Shown: piece by piece, positions 22,621-34,973 of the stretch
Position numbering within the stretch: position 1 is the first letter of the stretch
Layout of the letters: each line of letters begins with the position of its first letter
Assembly (NCBI GenBank): GCA_021464415.1
Contig: CM038466.1
Location: 33,386,833-33,450,832 of the forward strand
DNA from: Lonicera japonica
Lineage: Eukaryota > Streptophyta > Magnoliopsida > Dipsacales > Caprifoliaceae
Direction: 5' to 3'
Length of the DNA stretch: 64,000 nt
Program-made: the position numbers and the translations under genes
Notes under the pieces: generated by a model
Database searches by the model: none
Told to the model about the DNA's origin: nothing
The model's input: the letters and a program-made list of their open reading frames with translations, nothing else

Positions 22621-24880
22621 GAGTAATAGTATTTTGCGATTGAAAAATAATTTTAAAGTGTTTTGTTAAATACTTGTTTGGCTTCTCAAAATAAGATGGG
22701 GTAAGTAGACAAGAAATTAAAAATTGGTGGGGTGAGTCTACCGGTGGGGCAAGAAGAATGTTTTGGTGGGTGCATTTAAAAACACTCTTATTAAATAAGT
22801 AAAATATTTAAATTAAATTACACCGTGAAATCGATTTGCTCATAAATGTCCTAATAGTTGAATGTGTAAACATTCTTACTAGTGAAGGTTATGAATCTTG
22901 TTACAATTAAATTTTTGGTATAAAATAAAATTTAAATTGAAAATATGAGAAAGCAAAAGTAGTTAAAACCTATCGTGGCTTTATATAATATACATACAAA
23001 TATGTATATATAAAGGGAAATAGTTTTTAAATCATAAAAACAAAAAAAAGGATAGTATAAACTCAAGATGTATTTTAACCACCTAAAATTGTTGCATATT
23101 ATTAATTGCCAATTTTATCCTTACAGTTATTTAATTAAAAAAATTGCTTCCAACAAAAACTAAATAAATATACATCCCCAAATAATGTAATAGCATTATT
23201 AACCACTGACCTATTTATTATCATTATTAAAATTATTTTAAAAAATATTATATATAAAAGGAGACGCGTATATATATATATTGTGAGTAATCTAATTTGT
23301 ATATGCATTGGGGAGTGGGGACTGACAATTACATTTATCATTACCCAAAATAGAATATGGAAAAGTAAATTCATTAGTAACAAGCAAACAAATGTAATCT
23401 ACTGTAGGAAAAGTTGCGTATTCACATGGGGCAAAAAATGGGCTGTCACTAAGGGTGTGAGTTGGTGTGTAATTTTTCTATGGGCTGCATATATCAATAA
23501 TTCTTGAGATTTTGACTTAAGTATTTTTTTTTTCCCTCCAGAAAGTATGTTTTCCTTTTATTAAAGTTTGGATAAAGGGGCCATATTTATACATGACTAG
23601 TTAATAACTCATAAGATGTAATGACATTTTACAAACTTAAATTATTGAAAATATTGCTCTTTTAATGTTAATTAGTTGTAAATTAAACAGTTCATTACAA
23701 TTTTGCTATTGTTATCAATTACCAAGTGTGAATCTATACTCTAATTTATTTAATTTTCTTAACACCATTCAATAAGTATTGTTAGTTTTTTATTATTATT
23801 ATTATTATTCTCAAAAAAGGAAAATATGAACTACATAACCATCCATTTACACTAAATTCATGCCAAAAAAAAATAAAATCATGTGATTAAACACCAAAAA
23901 TTCAATCCAAATTGCACTCATTGAACATCCCTACATCAATGAACCACCCATCAACGAAAATCAATCACTATCAGATATATTTCTCATTAAAAAACAGTTG
24001 AAAAAATTATTAAACAGCAGAATAATATAAACAAATTATGCTCTTTCTATTAATAATGTGAAAATTTGGGATTCCTTATTTCCAAATGACTTGTTGAGTT
24101 GGCTAATAATAATATTTATTGAGTGCTCTTTGCTTTCAAAAAAAGAAAAAACAAAAACATAATTAGATGTGGCATTACTATTTACTTAATCATAAACCTT
24201 TCGATTATAACGTTTTACCAAATGCTTTTGATGAGCATAATCTGTGAATATAGAGTGAGGAATAATAGTAACATTAACTATTAATATTAGATGCTTTGGA
24301 TCATTTGATGTTGAATATGCACAATAGGATAAGGTATGATAGAGATAGCAACATGTCATGTTTGGAGCGGTTTGGCCAAATCTGAATTCGATTTGCTTAT
24401 AAACCTGGTCTACTTGACATTGTACAGTGAATTTTATTTTTAATAACCCAAGTGCCATGAATAGTATCAGCATAAATCTATAAAGGTATTTAGTACATTT
24501 TTGTACTTGTTTATGTGGGAGAAGAACCCTAAGTGCATGATGACAATAGAGGGAGGGGATCGGAGAAGTGATATAGGAATGCAAAAGCAAAAATATTTAG
24601 TACATTTTTGTACTTTTTATATGTATTTATATGCATAAAACAATACCTTTTGGGTAAAACTTATGGCTCCGTCACCTACAATGCCTAAGTTTAACGCCCA
24701 CTAAGCGCTTAGGAGATGGCACAAATTTAAGTATTGAATGAGAAGAACGTCCCTTACCACTAGCTAGGTTACATCTCTTTAGATAAATCCTACTCATTAA
24801 TGTTGTTTGAGGGAAACAATAGTTTTAGAAGAAAGAAAATGAGCGATTAAGATGATTTAACCTTAAGTACTTCTAGAAAA
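22621..24880. other. AT-rich intergenic DNA
   Basis: No gene seen. Open frames here, including a 134-codon frame at 24186-24590 on the minus strand, resemble no family I know and lie in AT-rich sequence. A possible fragment shared with 25850-25920 (GTGAATTTTATTTTTAAxA) suggests an old dispersed repeat. Confidence 0.5.
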
Positions 24881-25270
24881 ATTAACTACTACATTTTAAT
24901 TTGCAAAAAAATTAACCATAGTGAGAGAGAGAGAGGGAAAGAGAGACTCGCCTTTGATTCAGGTGTGAGCTGAAAGGGATGATAGTGGTGATGTATCCGG
25001 CTGACTGAAGTGGTAGTGTTGGCAGAGTTGTGATGGCGTGGGAGAGAGAGGGGGAGAGATAGCGAGTGAGCTTTCTTGTGGGGATGACAATGAGAGAAAG
25101 AGAGAGAGCTTGCTCTTTAATATAGAGAAAATAGGCGCTTCTAGAAAGAAGGGAGACGGAGAGAGGGGGAGAGAGCTTGAGAGCTTTTTAGTGGGAGAAA
25201 GTAGTGATGAAGAGAGGTGTAAGGAAAATGATTTTTAAAGGAGGGGAGGAACAAGGTTGTATATATAGAA
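24880..25270 (-). repeat. Leader/splice-donor repeat family, copy C
   Basis: Close relative of copy B. It shares AAAAAATTAACCATAGT, GATTCAGGTGTGAGCTGAAA, GTGATGTATCCGGCTGACTG and GCGAGTGAGCTTTC in the same order. The donor-like word is slightly altered here (AAGGCGAGTCTC on the minus strand). Short (GA)n runs are present. Confidence 0.65.
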
Positions 25271-26542
25271 AGAGCTTTTTAATTACATATACTTTTTACT
25301 GAAAATAAAATAATAATAATAGAGATTAAAAAAAAACACCAAAATTTAGTGCGTAAACGTAAACATATACTTTTATAATAGTACAGATAAAAATTTCCTA
25401 TATATATATTAATTACAACGGTTAGTGCTGGTACTTCTTCTGCATTTATTGGTGCGTAGCTCATAGAAACTCTGATACCCCCAATGGTCTGTTTTCAAAA
25501 TTCAAACAAAACAAGTAACTATTACTATATATAACTTCTTTGCATACTGATCGACATTTCTTTTGGTAACCCCCCATTTATGTTTACTTCTCACATGCCC
25601 TACTTAATTATTGATGGCAATATTCGAGCCTTCACTAACCTCAGCATGAAAATGATGGCTATTTGCTACTCTTAAGTGATGAATAAAAATGTGATGAAGA
25701 CGGTTTTAATAAACAAGTTAATAGAGAAGGTCTTGGCGCTAAAATCTGACTCTCCAGCACTAGTTATTAGATTAAAGTGGCTCGGTAAGTATTAGCAAAT
25801 TTTAACAATGACAACGGGTATGGTTGGACTGGCCAGTTAGACCAACATGAAACTAACTTATCCGATGTGAATTTTATTTTTAAAATCTAAACTCATCTTA
25901 AATAGTATATGCGTTAACCTATAAATAACCTACCTGTTTTAATCTGTCTCAACCTGTAGTAATTATGTTATATTATAACATAATATCACCTTTTGTCTTT
26001 ATCTAAAAATCAAATGGGAGAAAAGACAGCCCGCACCATTACAAATATTTATGCATATTTCAAAAAAAATAAAATTATATATATTGGTTTTGGGTCTTTT
26101 ACCGAAAATAAGCTCATAATTTTTTTTTATGATTATTTCAAAAAAAAAAAATTAAATAAAGAAATTCCTGGCTCTTGGTGCCCTTCCACTGATGTAAATA
26201 GCCTTAATTAAAAATTTGGACCCTTTTTCCATATCAGGTATTAACCATCTCTCTGTCTCCTTTAAAAAGGAAAGGGCCAAATAAATTGATTAATTAAAAT
26301 AGTTTACAAAATTACACATAACATAAGGCCCACACTTCATTTTTGAGAAAAAATGTGGCAGTGGTGCAGCAATAATGAATACAAATTTAGGTATGTTTGT
26401 TTCTTGTCAATTTTCACATTTAATGATGAGCATATATATATACACAACATTAGAGTTTTTATTAATGATATGCATAACAAAAATAAAAATAATTAATTTG
26501 TATAAAAAGTTGAAAAATAAGTAGAGACATGAATGTATCTTC
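25271..26542. other. AT-rich intergenic DNA with foldback-family fragment
   Basis: No gene seen. About 26190-26285 (AGCCTTAATTAAAAATTTGG and CTGTCTCC words) matches the element at 48772-49312. The rest is AT-rich. Confidence 0.5.
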
Positions 26543-26545
26543 CCA

Positions 26546-26600
26546 GTGGCGTAGCCAGGAATTTCTATCCGGGGCTGCACCGCAATTTGAATGAACTCAA
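26546..26600 (+). mobile_element. Possible hAT terminus, element not delimited
   Basis: CAGTGGCGTAGCCAGGAATT is the usual start of a widespread plant hAT family. I found no matching end or duplication, so this is a lone terminus or a decayed element of unknown length. Confidence 0.45.
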
Positions 26601-27054
26601 AAGTTAAAATAGTAATAATATAAATATGAAATTCTTACATTAACAAAAGTATTAAAATAAAGAAATTACCTACAACAATTCTCTCTGAGACTTTATATTT
26701 TGAAATGCTTGGAATGGTAGAACTCGTGCCTACATTTTGAGGACTGGAGGAGGAGGTTTGTTCCTCTTTTGCTATAATACTTCTTCATTCTAAATTCAAC
26801 CATATAAATTCAACAGTTATTAAATTAATAACTAATAATTAAACCTAAATCAATTAAACAATTAATATACAATTAACTAAAGAGTCTAATAATTAACTAA
26901 ATCAAATAAAGAATTCATCAACCCTATACAAAAAATACGGGCATTAATCTCTCTTTTCAACAATTAATATTTATTGGTTTTGATTCAAATTCATTACTCT
27001 CTCAGATATAAATTATGTATATATAGAGATATAAAATCAGCCCTATAAAAAAAT

Positions 27055-27315
27055 GAAATAAAATCAGCCCTATAGCCTATATCCATTCATAATTTTACAC
27101 ATAAAATTAAGCCCTAAAATCAGCCCTACAAAATTAAGCCCTAAATTCAACCCTACAAAATTAAGCCCTAAAATCAAGCTCCAACAAAATTAAGCCCTAA
27201 AATCAAGCTCCAATAAAATTAAACCCTATAAAATTAAGCCATAAATTCAACCCTACAAAATTAAGCCTAAAATCAACCTTACAAAATTAAGCCCTAAAAT
27301 CAAGCTCCAACTAAT
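27055..27315. repeat. AT-rich minisatellite, unit ~27 bp
   Basis: About nine or ten units follow the form AAAATTAAGCCCTAAA(A/T)TCAA followed by CCCTAC or GCTCCAAC. Unit length varies around 20-29 bp. Two sub-types, one ending in CAACCCTAC and one in CAAGCTCCAA, alternate. No coding potential. Confidence 0.75.
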
Positions 27316-28388
27316 TTTACACAATTACACATATATTGAGATCATATATGATATATCCATTCATGATTCATAATATATATCATAGAAAAATTAGCATTTT
27401 TCGCTATAAAAAGAAAAGGAAAAGAAAAGGGAAAAAAAATGGGGTTCCAACCTTGCTCGGTTGCTCCTGTTGTCCACTGTCCAGCCACGAGCAGTGAGTC
27501 GTCCACTCGTCCTGGTCTAGGTGTGAGCCTTCCTTGGTGAGGCGTGAGCACTGACAGCGTGATGCAGTCCACTCAGTGAAGGTAAGCTGTGAGAGAGCAG
27601 AGAATAGAGCAAGAGGAGATAAAGAAAGGAGAGTTGTATTGCTGCGTGCGAAAATAAAAGGGGGAAGTGATCTCTCAGGATCTCTCTCCTCCTTTTTAAG
27701 TAAATTTCATTTCTCAAAAGTCCCTCAACTATAAAACTATGCATATAAATCCCTAATTTTTTTAATTTTTTTTTTTAAAAAAAATTGCCGAATCTCGAGG
27801 GTGCGTCCGCACTCCCTCGTACCAGCGTGGAGACACCCCTGTGTCTTCCATCCTTGTTATTTCTTATGAAAAAATTTCTTCCTCCCCTAAAGAAATTTTT
27901 CTATGGAAAAAGTTAAAAAGTAACGATCTGTTTGATAACAAATTGGAAAAAAAAAATTAAAAAAAAAGTTGATTTTTGTGAGAAGTTGGAAAATAAGTTG
28001 AGACATGCATGTGGTGAGATATCTTCTTAATTTGTGCCTTTTTTCCATGGAGAAATTTTCATTGGTGGTTGAGGAAGTTAATTTTTTCACAAAAAATTAT
28101 GAAGATTGAAAGATATTTACTCATAAAATGGTCGTGAAATGGAGAGTATCTTATCACATGCGTCAGCTTCTTTTCAACTTTTTACCAAATCAAACGTTTT
28201 TATTTTTATTTTTTCATATTATTATCACATGGAAACTAAATGTACTATATCGAGGGTGTGCGACCATTATTAGATCACCCAAGGAAGAATTACTCAAGAT
28301 GCAAAAATCTAGCTCAAACACTCTTATCATTAAAAAAAAAAGAAGAAGAAGAAGAAGCTAATATTACTGGTCAAATGGGTAGAATTAT
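27316..28388. other. Intergenic DNA with one GC-richer patch
   Basis: No recognisable gene. About 27450-27620 is richer in G and C than its surroundings and gives short open frames on the minus strand (27744-27342) that I do not recognise. Around 27780-27860 is another GC-richer patch. The words CGATCTGTTTGATAACAA (27914) and TTTTTACCAAATCAAACG (28180) could be two ends of a decayed Tourist-like element. Confidence 0.4.
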
Positions 28389-29340
28389 TATTAAAACAAT
28401 AATCTATTAGTCAGATTATAATACTACTTTAAAAAATTGCACTATACACTTTTAAAATTATATATTATTTTAATAAAATTGATAATTACTTTTACATTAA
28501 TACCAATCGGTCAAATATCATTTTCACTAAAAAAAAGTCTGCTTTATGATTTATTAAACATTTTTTTTATCTAAATATTTTTTAATACCATAAAATATTC
28601 GAGCCAACTTTTACGCACCTCAATTTATTAAACATTTTCATTCTTTAGGAAAAATGAATATCACCCGTGTAACGTCTTGTGATTGTGACTTGTAACATAG
28701 TCCAGCAACTTCAATTTGCAGCGTCATTATGAATTCATTTTGTGCAAAAGTTTAAAGAGCAGTTGAGAGAGAACAAAAATTGGGGGCCACTCTTTTTTCT
28801 TATTTTCACTAAACTAAAAATAATTACCACAGGAGGAAAAAGAGACACGTGGTCAGGAGTTAATCACTTTGCAAACTTTGGGAGGGAACCACAATAAAAT
28901 CACAAGCGATAGAAAACCTTAAATATAAATTTTTATAATTCTATTTAGATTATGATTATTAATATTCGAAATAAATATTTTGATGTTTTAAAATTATTTT
29001 TATTGATATTATATATATATACATTACAAAACCTTTTATATACTAATTTTTTGTTTTAATGTTAGAATATTTATATACAATATTAACAGTTATGCTCTTT
29101 ATTTAATAGAGATAAATTTTCGCTAGTTATTTGAGAGGGGGTAATATCTTAGGAGCACGTGTGGATACAACACACGAATGAGAATAAGGAAAACTAACGT
29201 GAAATACAATTAAAATCGATGCATTCAATTAATGAATATTTTAATGTGAGACATTATGTTCTGAATACGAGATTATGTGTTAAAGTCCCATTAAAACAAA
29301 TACAATCGAAAAATTAAAAACATGAAATTTGGTGTCATAA
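28389..29340. repeat. ~0.9-kb dispersed tandem repeat, unit 1
   Basis: First of three direct copies. Shared landmarks are AAAACAATAATCTATT, CATTCTTTAGGAAAAATGAA, CAATTTGCAGCGTCATTATG, AAATTGGGGGCCAC, TTAATATTCGAAATAAATA, and GAGATTATGTGTTAAAGTC near the end. Non-coding. Confidence 0.8.
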
Positions 29341-29687
29341 TTGTTTTCTACTACGTGCCCTTATATATATTTTCGATTGAGTTAATGCTAATAACTAATT
29401 AGACCAAAAAACTTATCACCCAAAAGGAAAAAAAAACATTTGAATTTATTTAACTTAATGATACATCTTGACACATTTATGTATACTCTTCATGTGTTGA
29501 ATTATTATTATCAATGAACAATCTACACACAATATTTTAATCTCCACAATTTGTCTCTCCATAAACAATCACTGTTATGAACTTAAGTTCCACATGAAAA
29601 ATAGTAAATTTGTCTAGAAATATATGAAGTCCATGGGAACCTTTTTTTGTGAGTCGGTTTACAATAATACCACTAGATGACGCGACA
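29341..29687. other. Unique spacer between repeat units
   Basis: About 350 bp without a counterpart between units 2 and 3. No gene or inverted ends seen. Confidence 0.55.
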
Positions 29688-30385
29688 TCAAATATAATTT
29701 TCACTAAAATTCAGTCTGCTCTACGATTTATTGAACCTTTTCATTCTTTAGGAAAAATGAATATCACATGTGCAATGTCTTATGATTGCGACTTGTAACA
29801 TATTCCAGCAAGTTCAATTTGCAGCGTCATTATGATTTATGAATTCATTTTTTGTGCAAAAGTTTAAAGAGCAGTTGACAGAGAACAGAAATTGGGGGCC
29901 ACACTTTTTTCATATTTTCACTAAATGAAAAATAATTACCGCAGAAGAGGTTAGGAGTTAGTCACGATTTTACAAATTTGGGAGGGGACCACAATAATAT
30001 TTTTATAAATATAAATATTTATTATTCTATTTAGATTATGACTATTAATATTCGAAATAAATATTTGATGGTTTAAAATTATTTTTATTGATATTATATA
30101 TATAAATACATATATTACAGTACTATTTATATATTGAATTTTTTGTTTTAATGTTAGAATATTTATATACAATGTTAATTAACAGTTCTGCTCTTTATTT
30201 GAGCGGGGATAATATCTTAGGAGCATGTGTGGAAACAACATATAAATGAGAATAAGAAAAACTGGCATGAAATACATTCAATTAATAAATATTTTAGTGT
30301 GAGATATTCTGTTCTGAATATGAGATTATGTGTTAAAGTCTCATTAAAAGAAAAAATATTTTGGCAAAATTAAAAACTTTAAATT
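29688..30385. repeat. ~0.9-kb repeat, unit 2
   Basis: Second copy, starting at AATTTTCACTAAAATTCAGT. It carries the same landmarks as unit 1 and passes directly into unit 3. It lacks the first ~120 bp of units 1 and 3. Confidence 0.8.
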
Positions 30386-30985
30386 ATTATCAAAACAATA
30401 ATCTATTTGTGAGATTATAGTATTACTTTAAAAAATTGCACCAAATGCTTTTAAACTTATCTATTATTTTAATAAAATAGATAATTATTTTTGCAGTTAT
30501 ATATTTACCACTCGGTCAAATATCAGTTTCACTAAAATCGAATTTGCCCTACGATTTATTGAAACTTTTCATTCTTTTGGAAAAATGAATATCACCTGTG
30601 CAATGTCTGGTGATTGTGACTTGTAACATAATCTAGCAACTTTAATTTGCAGCGTCATTATGAATTCATTTTTTGTGCAAAAGTTTAAAGAGTTGAGAGA
30701 GAACAGAAATTGGGGGCCACACTTTTTTCATATTTTCACTAAACTAAAAGTTATTACCACAGAAGGAAAAAGAGACAGGAGGTTAGGAGTTATTCATTTT
30801 ACAAATTTTGGGAGAGGACCACAATAAAATCACAAGAGATGGAGAACCTTAAATATAAATTTTGATAATTCTACTTAGATTATGACTATTAATATTCGAA
30901 ATAAATACTTTTGATGTTTTAAAATTATTTTTATTGATATTATATATATATATATATTACAGTACTTTTTATATATTTTTTGTGC
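30386..30985. repeat. ~0.9-kb repeat, unit 3 (3'-truncated)
   Basis: Third copy, from ATCAAAACAATAATCTATTT to the TA-rich run near 30940-30985. It ends before the landmarks found in the last 350 bp of units 1 and 2. Confidence 0.8.
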
Positions 30986-31239
30986 AATCATTATTCGTCA
31001 TATTTTTTTTATTATTTTAAATTCGTTGAATGACTTTGCTAAACAATTTTTTACAATTATGCCATTGTTGTGGCCTATTAATGCAACATATTTTCATTTA
31101 TGATACTGGTAGTAGCATTACATTACAGAAAATTAATTTAAGTCGTTGGTTTTATTTATAAAGAAGATTGGAGCATGGTACTTTTACCAGCGGACAAGGT
31201 CCGATCCATGTTCCAAGATGCAGTGTTATTAGTTGGCAT

Positions 31240-31576
31240 TTAATAGGGATGGACAGTTTGCAGGGAGAGGGGAGTAGATTATAATAAATGGGTGGCATTA
31301 TTGCCTTCCACCAAATCTCTCTGTAACACTCTCATATTGATTCGGTGCAATATAGTTGAGTATGTGCAAATTGACTCGATGCAATAGAGTCGAGTATGCC
31401 CCCATTACTTGGTGCAATAGGGCTAAGTTAGTGTATTTTTTTTTTGGTTTTCAACATTAATTCGGCCTTATTACATCAAGTAAATGATCATATATTTGGC
31501 CCTATTGTACCGAGTCAATGCAGAGAGTGTTAGAGAGAATTTTGAGGTATGACAATAGGCCCACCCATAATAAATA
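31240..31576. mobile_element. Foldback/MITE element with internal ATTCGGTGCAATA repeats
   Basis: Inverted halves can be matched from the outside (AATAAATGGGTGG at about 31285 against CCCACCCATAATAAA near 31560) through CTCTCTGTAACACTCTC against GAGAGTGTTAGAGAG. Inside, a unit of about 26 bp resembling GACTCGATGCAATAGAGTCG occurs three times in the left half and about twice, inverted, in the right half. No target duplication could be fixed. Confidence 0.6.
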
Positions 31577-32744
31577 GTTGCATTTTTTAGCACACAGGGA
31601 ATGAGGTCGCGTGCTATGAGAAGGATGGCTATTTGAATTCGAAAACCTCCGAGGACTTTATGTGGCTTTAAATTAAACTACTATAGCATCGACTACTTAA
31701 ATATATTTAATTTAAATTAAAATATATAAAAATATTGTTATGTGATCTAGTAGATGAGAAATATTAATTTGTCCAAAGTTCAAACTTTCTTGTAAACATG
31801 ATTTGTAACTAGCGAGAGTATGTTTTAGATTCTTTTTTAATATTTAAGCAATTTTTTGTTTCTTTCTTCTCTCTTTACATGTAAGTATTATATAATAAAG
31901 AGAGAAGCTAATTCCATAGTTTTGTGAAGTCGTGCCGGGTTTCTTATTTGTTGTAATTACCTTTTTCAAATAATATTTTCTCACGTTGAAATACCAATAT
32001 TTAAGGGCTTCAATAGTAAAACTACATGTTCCAACAAAATCAGATTGATTTAAGAAGTTACCCACTTCAAGGATAACTTCTATCACCAACCACCCATGTC
32101 TCACTTGCACCTTCACCTCTACGCCAACTTCTTCCCCTCAAATCAGTTGAGTGATAAAATCTTCCCCTCAAGTACCTATTTAGATTTTAATTTTTCAATA
32201 CTCCCTCTGCTTCGGGGAAGTTTAGTGGAAATGTGACTTCAGAATGACCATTCTTTTATGGGTTGCTTCCGTTTCACATACATATGTATTTATGAAACAT
32301 AGGTTTCGTTTCTTCCCCTCCTTTTTACTTTTTAGCTTTTCGAAATGATGAATCTCATGTTCAAGTTTGTATGCACATATACATGTATATCAATTATCCG
32401 AAAACTATTAGCAGCTCTCAAAATGATTTTACGATTAAGTAAAGTAAAATATATGTTTATTATGTTATTTTTAAACTAATTATAGTTCAATATTTTTTTT
32501 TCCAAATAACTCAAATTAGTGGTCACATTTTTTAAAGTGCAAGTGAAACTACTTGTTTGAGACTAATATTTTAGTTCCAGAGATTGAAAAGTTGAACAAA
32601 TTTAAGTATAATATTTCTAAGCATGTTTTACATTACAACATACCTTATAATTCAAGTCATACCAATTTAATTTTTTTATACAAAAATAGTGCAGCACACA
32701 CATCATGTGTGCACCAACCTCTAGTATACATTAATTGAGGCATC
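31577..32744. other. AT-rich intergenic DNA
   Basis: No gene seen. CTCCCTCTGCTTCGGGG at 32203 resembles one end of a Stowaway MITE, but the partner end is missing. Confidence 0.5.
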
Positions 32745-33510
32745 ATCTTGTGAACAGTCGGTCTCCGGCAGGATTTTAAAGCCAAATCTTTGGTTTGTCG
32801 CCTATCTTCGGCGGAAGGAAAGAGGAACATCCGGCAAGAACTTCGATTGTGCTTTTCCAGATTCAGATCTAAGTTTGGGTGAAGCTAGGTAAGCACTAAG
32901 CACTTATTTATTGTCTATTTTTTTTTTCATATTCTTATTTTTTATATATATTATTTAGTGGTGGAAAATATACCCAAGTGATTTTTATGTTTGATATTTT
33001 TCTTGAAAAAGGTAATTTTTTCTTTACAAGTATATAAATGGTCCAAATCCTTCGTCGAGATTTAATATTTTTTTGTTGATTTTCTTATATATTTTATTTA
33101 AGAAATTGGAGAAGATAAGGGTGCATGTGCTTATATATTTTATTTTTATCATGTATTTGTCGCATTTAACATCCATCATTGTCCATTAGAATTATAAAAC
33201 ACAAGCATAGAAAAGTTGAATTTGGTGCGGATCAAACTAGGTAGCCTAGGTTTGAAATTTCGGGGGCAAGAAATAAGAAATTTGACAAAAAAAATACCTA
33301 ATTACCCAATGGATTAAGGAGGGGACCGCAGCAGTGGGGCCGATTAGAAGGTAAAAAGGCCGTGATTTTGGGGAAAGATGGATTGCAATGGTTTAGGGAA
33401 GGGATTGGTTGCGACCGCAGCGACGGCAACGGTAGTTTTTGGGTTTATTTGGTTGCATAGTGTTGATGAAAGGCAAAGATCTGGAGGTGGTGGTGATGAA
33501 GGTATGTGGT
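32745..33510 (+). CDS. Candidate gene start: leader exon and short coding exon, unrecognised
   Basis: I do not recognise this gene. A GC-richer block at about 32745-32889 ends in a good splice donor (GCTAG|GTAAGC, intron from 32890). A plausible acceptor (ACCGCAGCAG) near 33332 precedes an ATG at 33378. That frame reads MDCNGLGKGLVATAATATVV, then a hydrophobic stretch to FGFIWLHSVDERQ, and then a glycine-rich tail. At 33501 lies a strong donor (GAAG|GTATGT); without splicing the frame stops at 33527. Residues 10-26 could form one membrane segment or a signal anchor. No later exon was found, so this may be a gene fragment. The opposite-strand frame at 33634-33344 is its shadow and is low in complexity. 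Confidence 0.3.
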
Positions 33511-33527
33511 TGGAGGTGAGGTGGTGA

Positions 33528-34289
33528 CTGTTTATTTTCTTTTTTTCTGAAAAAAATAATAATTCAACTAAGGTTGGATTACATGGGTTAAAGTACACGG
33601 GCTTATCACATGAGAAAAATAAAATTTGCACCAAAGTTTAACTTCTAAACAAAAGAATACGTAAGTCTAATTTCGCCGATTATAATAATACATAAGTCTA
33701 AATTGCCCAAAAATATTTGCAGTCCTTTGATTTTGAAATGGTTGAAAGTTTATTAGAGACTTCATGAAACTGGCCGAATACCGACCGAGACCGAAAATTT
33801 CTTCCCTGCTCGGCTCCGTACTCGATCTGAATTTTTTTGGACCGATAATGTCGGATCGGTCTCTTCTTGATATAAGATTAATCATTTTAGGTCAATTTTT
33901 TCCCCATATATATATATAAGCTTTCCTATTGTTTTCTTAAATGTGTTGATCTTTTTTTTCTTATTCTTTTCTTTTTTTTGGATAAGAATTGGTGAATCAT
34001 AATTTTTAACAAAAAAATATTCAAAAATTAATTCTAGCTATTGCTGAATCTCTGGCAACCACTGCCGAAACTTTGGTGACCCACAACCATTTTCAAAAAA
34101 ACCATTTTTACCTTCAAATTCACATGTCTATTTATCTACCGTCTGCTGTAAGAAATTGTTGAAAAGGATCAAATATATTTTCAGAAAGAGGTAAAATTTT
34201 ATTTTGCAGTGACTAAGTTTTTTTTTTTACTTTTGTTTTAATATATCAAAATTGCAATTTTAAGCCTTTAACTATATTGTGCAAAAGGG
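33528..34289. other. Intergenic DNA with repeat words
   Basis: No gene seen. About 33889-34100 (AGCTTTCCTATTGTTTTCTT and CTGCCGAAACTTTGGTGAC) recurs in diverged form at 34561-34690 and 34690-34920, a threefold direct repeat. GACCGAGACCG near 33784 and GGATCGGTCTC near 33853 form a small inverted pair. Confidence 0.5.
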
Positions 34290-34520
34290 TCTAACCCCAA
34301 ATCAAACTCTCTCTCTCTAAAACAACTAGTTATAAAGCATATATACTCTCTCTAAAACATTCCTCACCCCCTCTCTAAATCAAAAGAAACTAACCCCAAA
34401 TCCCCTCAGCAGAACCAAACCCGGCCAATCTCTTTCTCTCTCTATTTCTTGCTCGCTCTAGCTAGTACGTGTTTGAAGGTGAGTATCTCTCTCTCTCTCT
34501 CACATTAAAAATAATTTTTA
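34290..34520 (+). repeat. Leader/splice-donor repeat family, copy D
   Basis: Plus-strand copy: CTAAAACATTCCTCACCCC, AAATCCCCTCAGCAGAACC, AAACCCGGCCAATCTC, then GTTTGAAGGTGAGTATCTC (34473-34491). The same words in the same order occur at 57437-57560 and, inverted, at 60640-60735. Confidence 0.65.
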
Positions 34521-34973
34521 GCAGAAGAAAATGTAGTCACCTTTGATCTCTTGATAATAGATCCATCATTTTAGGTCATTTTTATAATTTTATGAAGCTT
34601 TCATATCGTTCTCTTAAAATTAGTGAATCAAACAAAATTAAATTTTTTCTTTTCTGTGTTTGTTTTGGATGAGGATTAGTCAATTAGATAATAATCCATT
34701 ACTTTATATCATTTTTTATAATTTTGTATAAGATATCATATTATTGTCTTAAAATTTGTGAATCACTTTTTTTTTGTTTGTTTTGGACGAGGATTAGTAA
34801 ATCATTAGACAACGCTATTTCGAGGGCTAATTTTTTACAAAAAAAATGTTGAAAATGAGTTCCGGCTACTGCCGAAGCACCGAAGAGTATTGTAGGGGCT
34901 TTGGCGACTGATTACCATTTTCAGAGCAGAGAGAGCGCCACGTTGGTCCATGGTGGGTTATTTTTAGAGAGAG

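Noticed and set aside
24186..24590. 134-codon minus-strand open frame
   Set aside because: No recognisable motif, no splice context and AT-rich; a frame of this length can arise by chance in 64 kb.
27825..27850. Right end of the hAT terminus seen at 26546
   Set aside because: ACCAGCGTGGAGACACCCCTG is only vaguely similar to the inverse of the left end, and no 8-bp duplication matches.
28389..30985. CRISPR-like array
   Set aside because: The repeats are about 0.9 kb and adjacent, with no short regular repeat-spacer pattern; the genome is clearly plant nuclear.
32198..32240. Stowaway MITE
   Set aside because: Only one end (CTCCCTCTGCTTC) is present; no inverted partner was found within several hundred bases.
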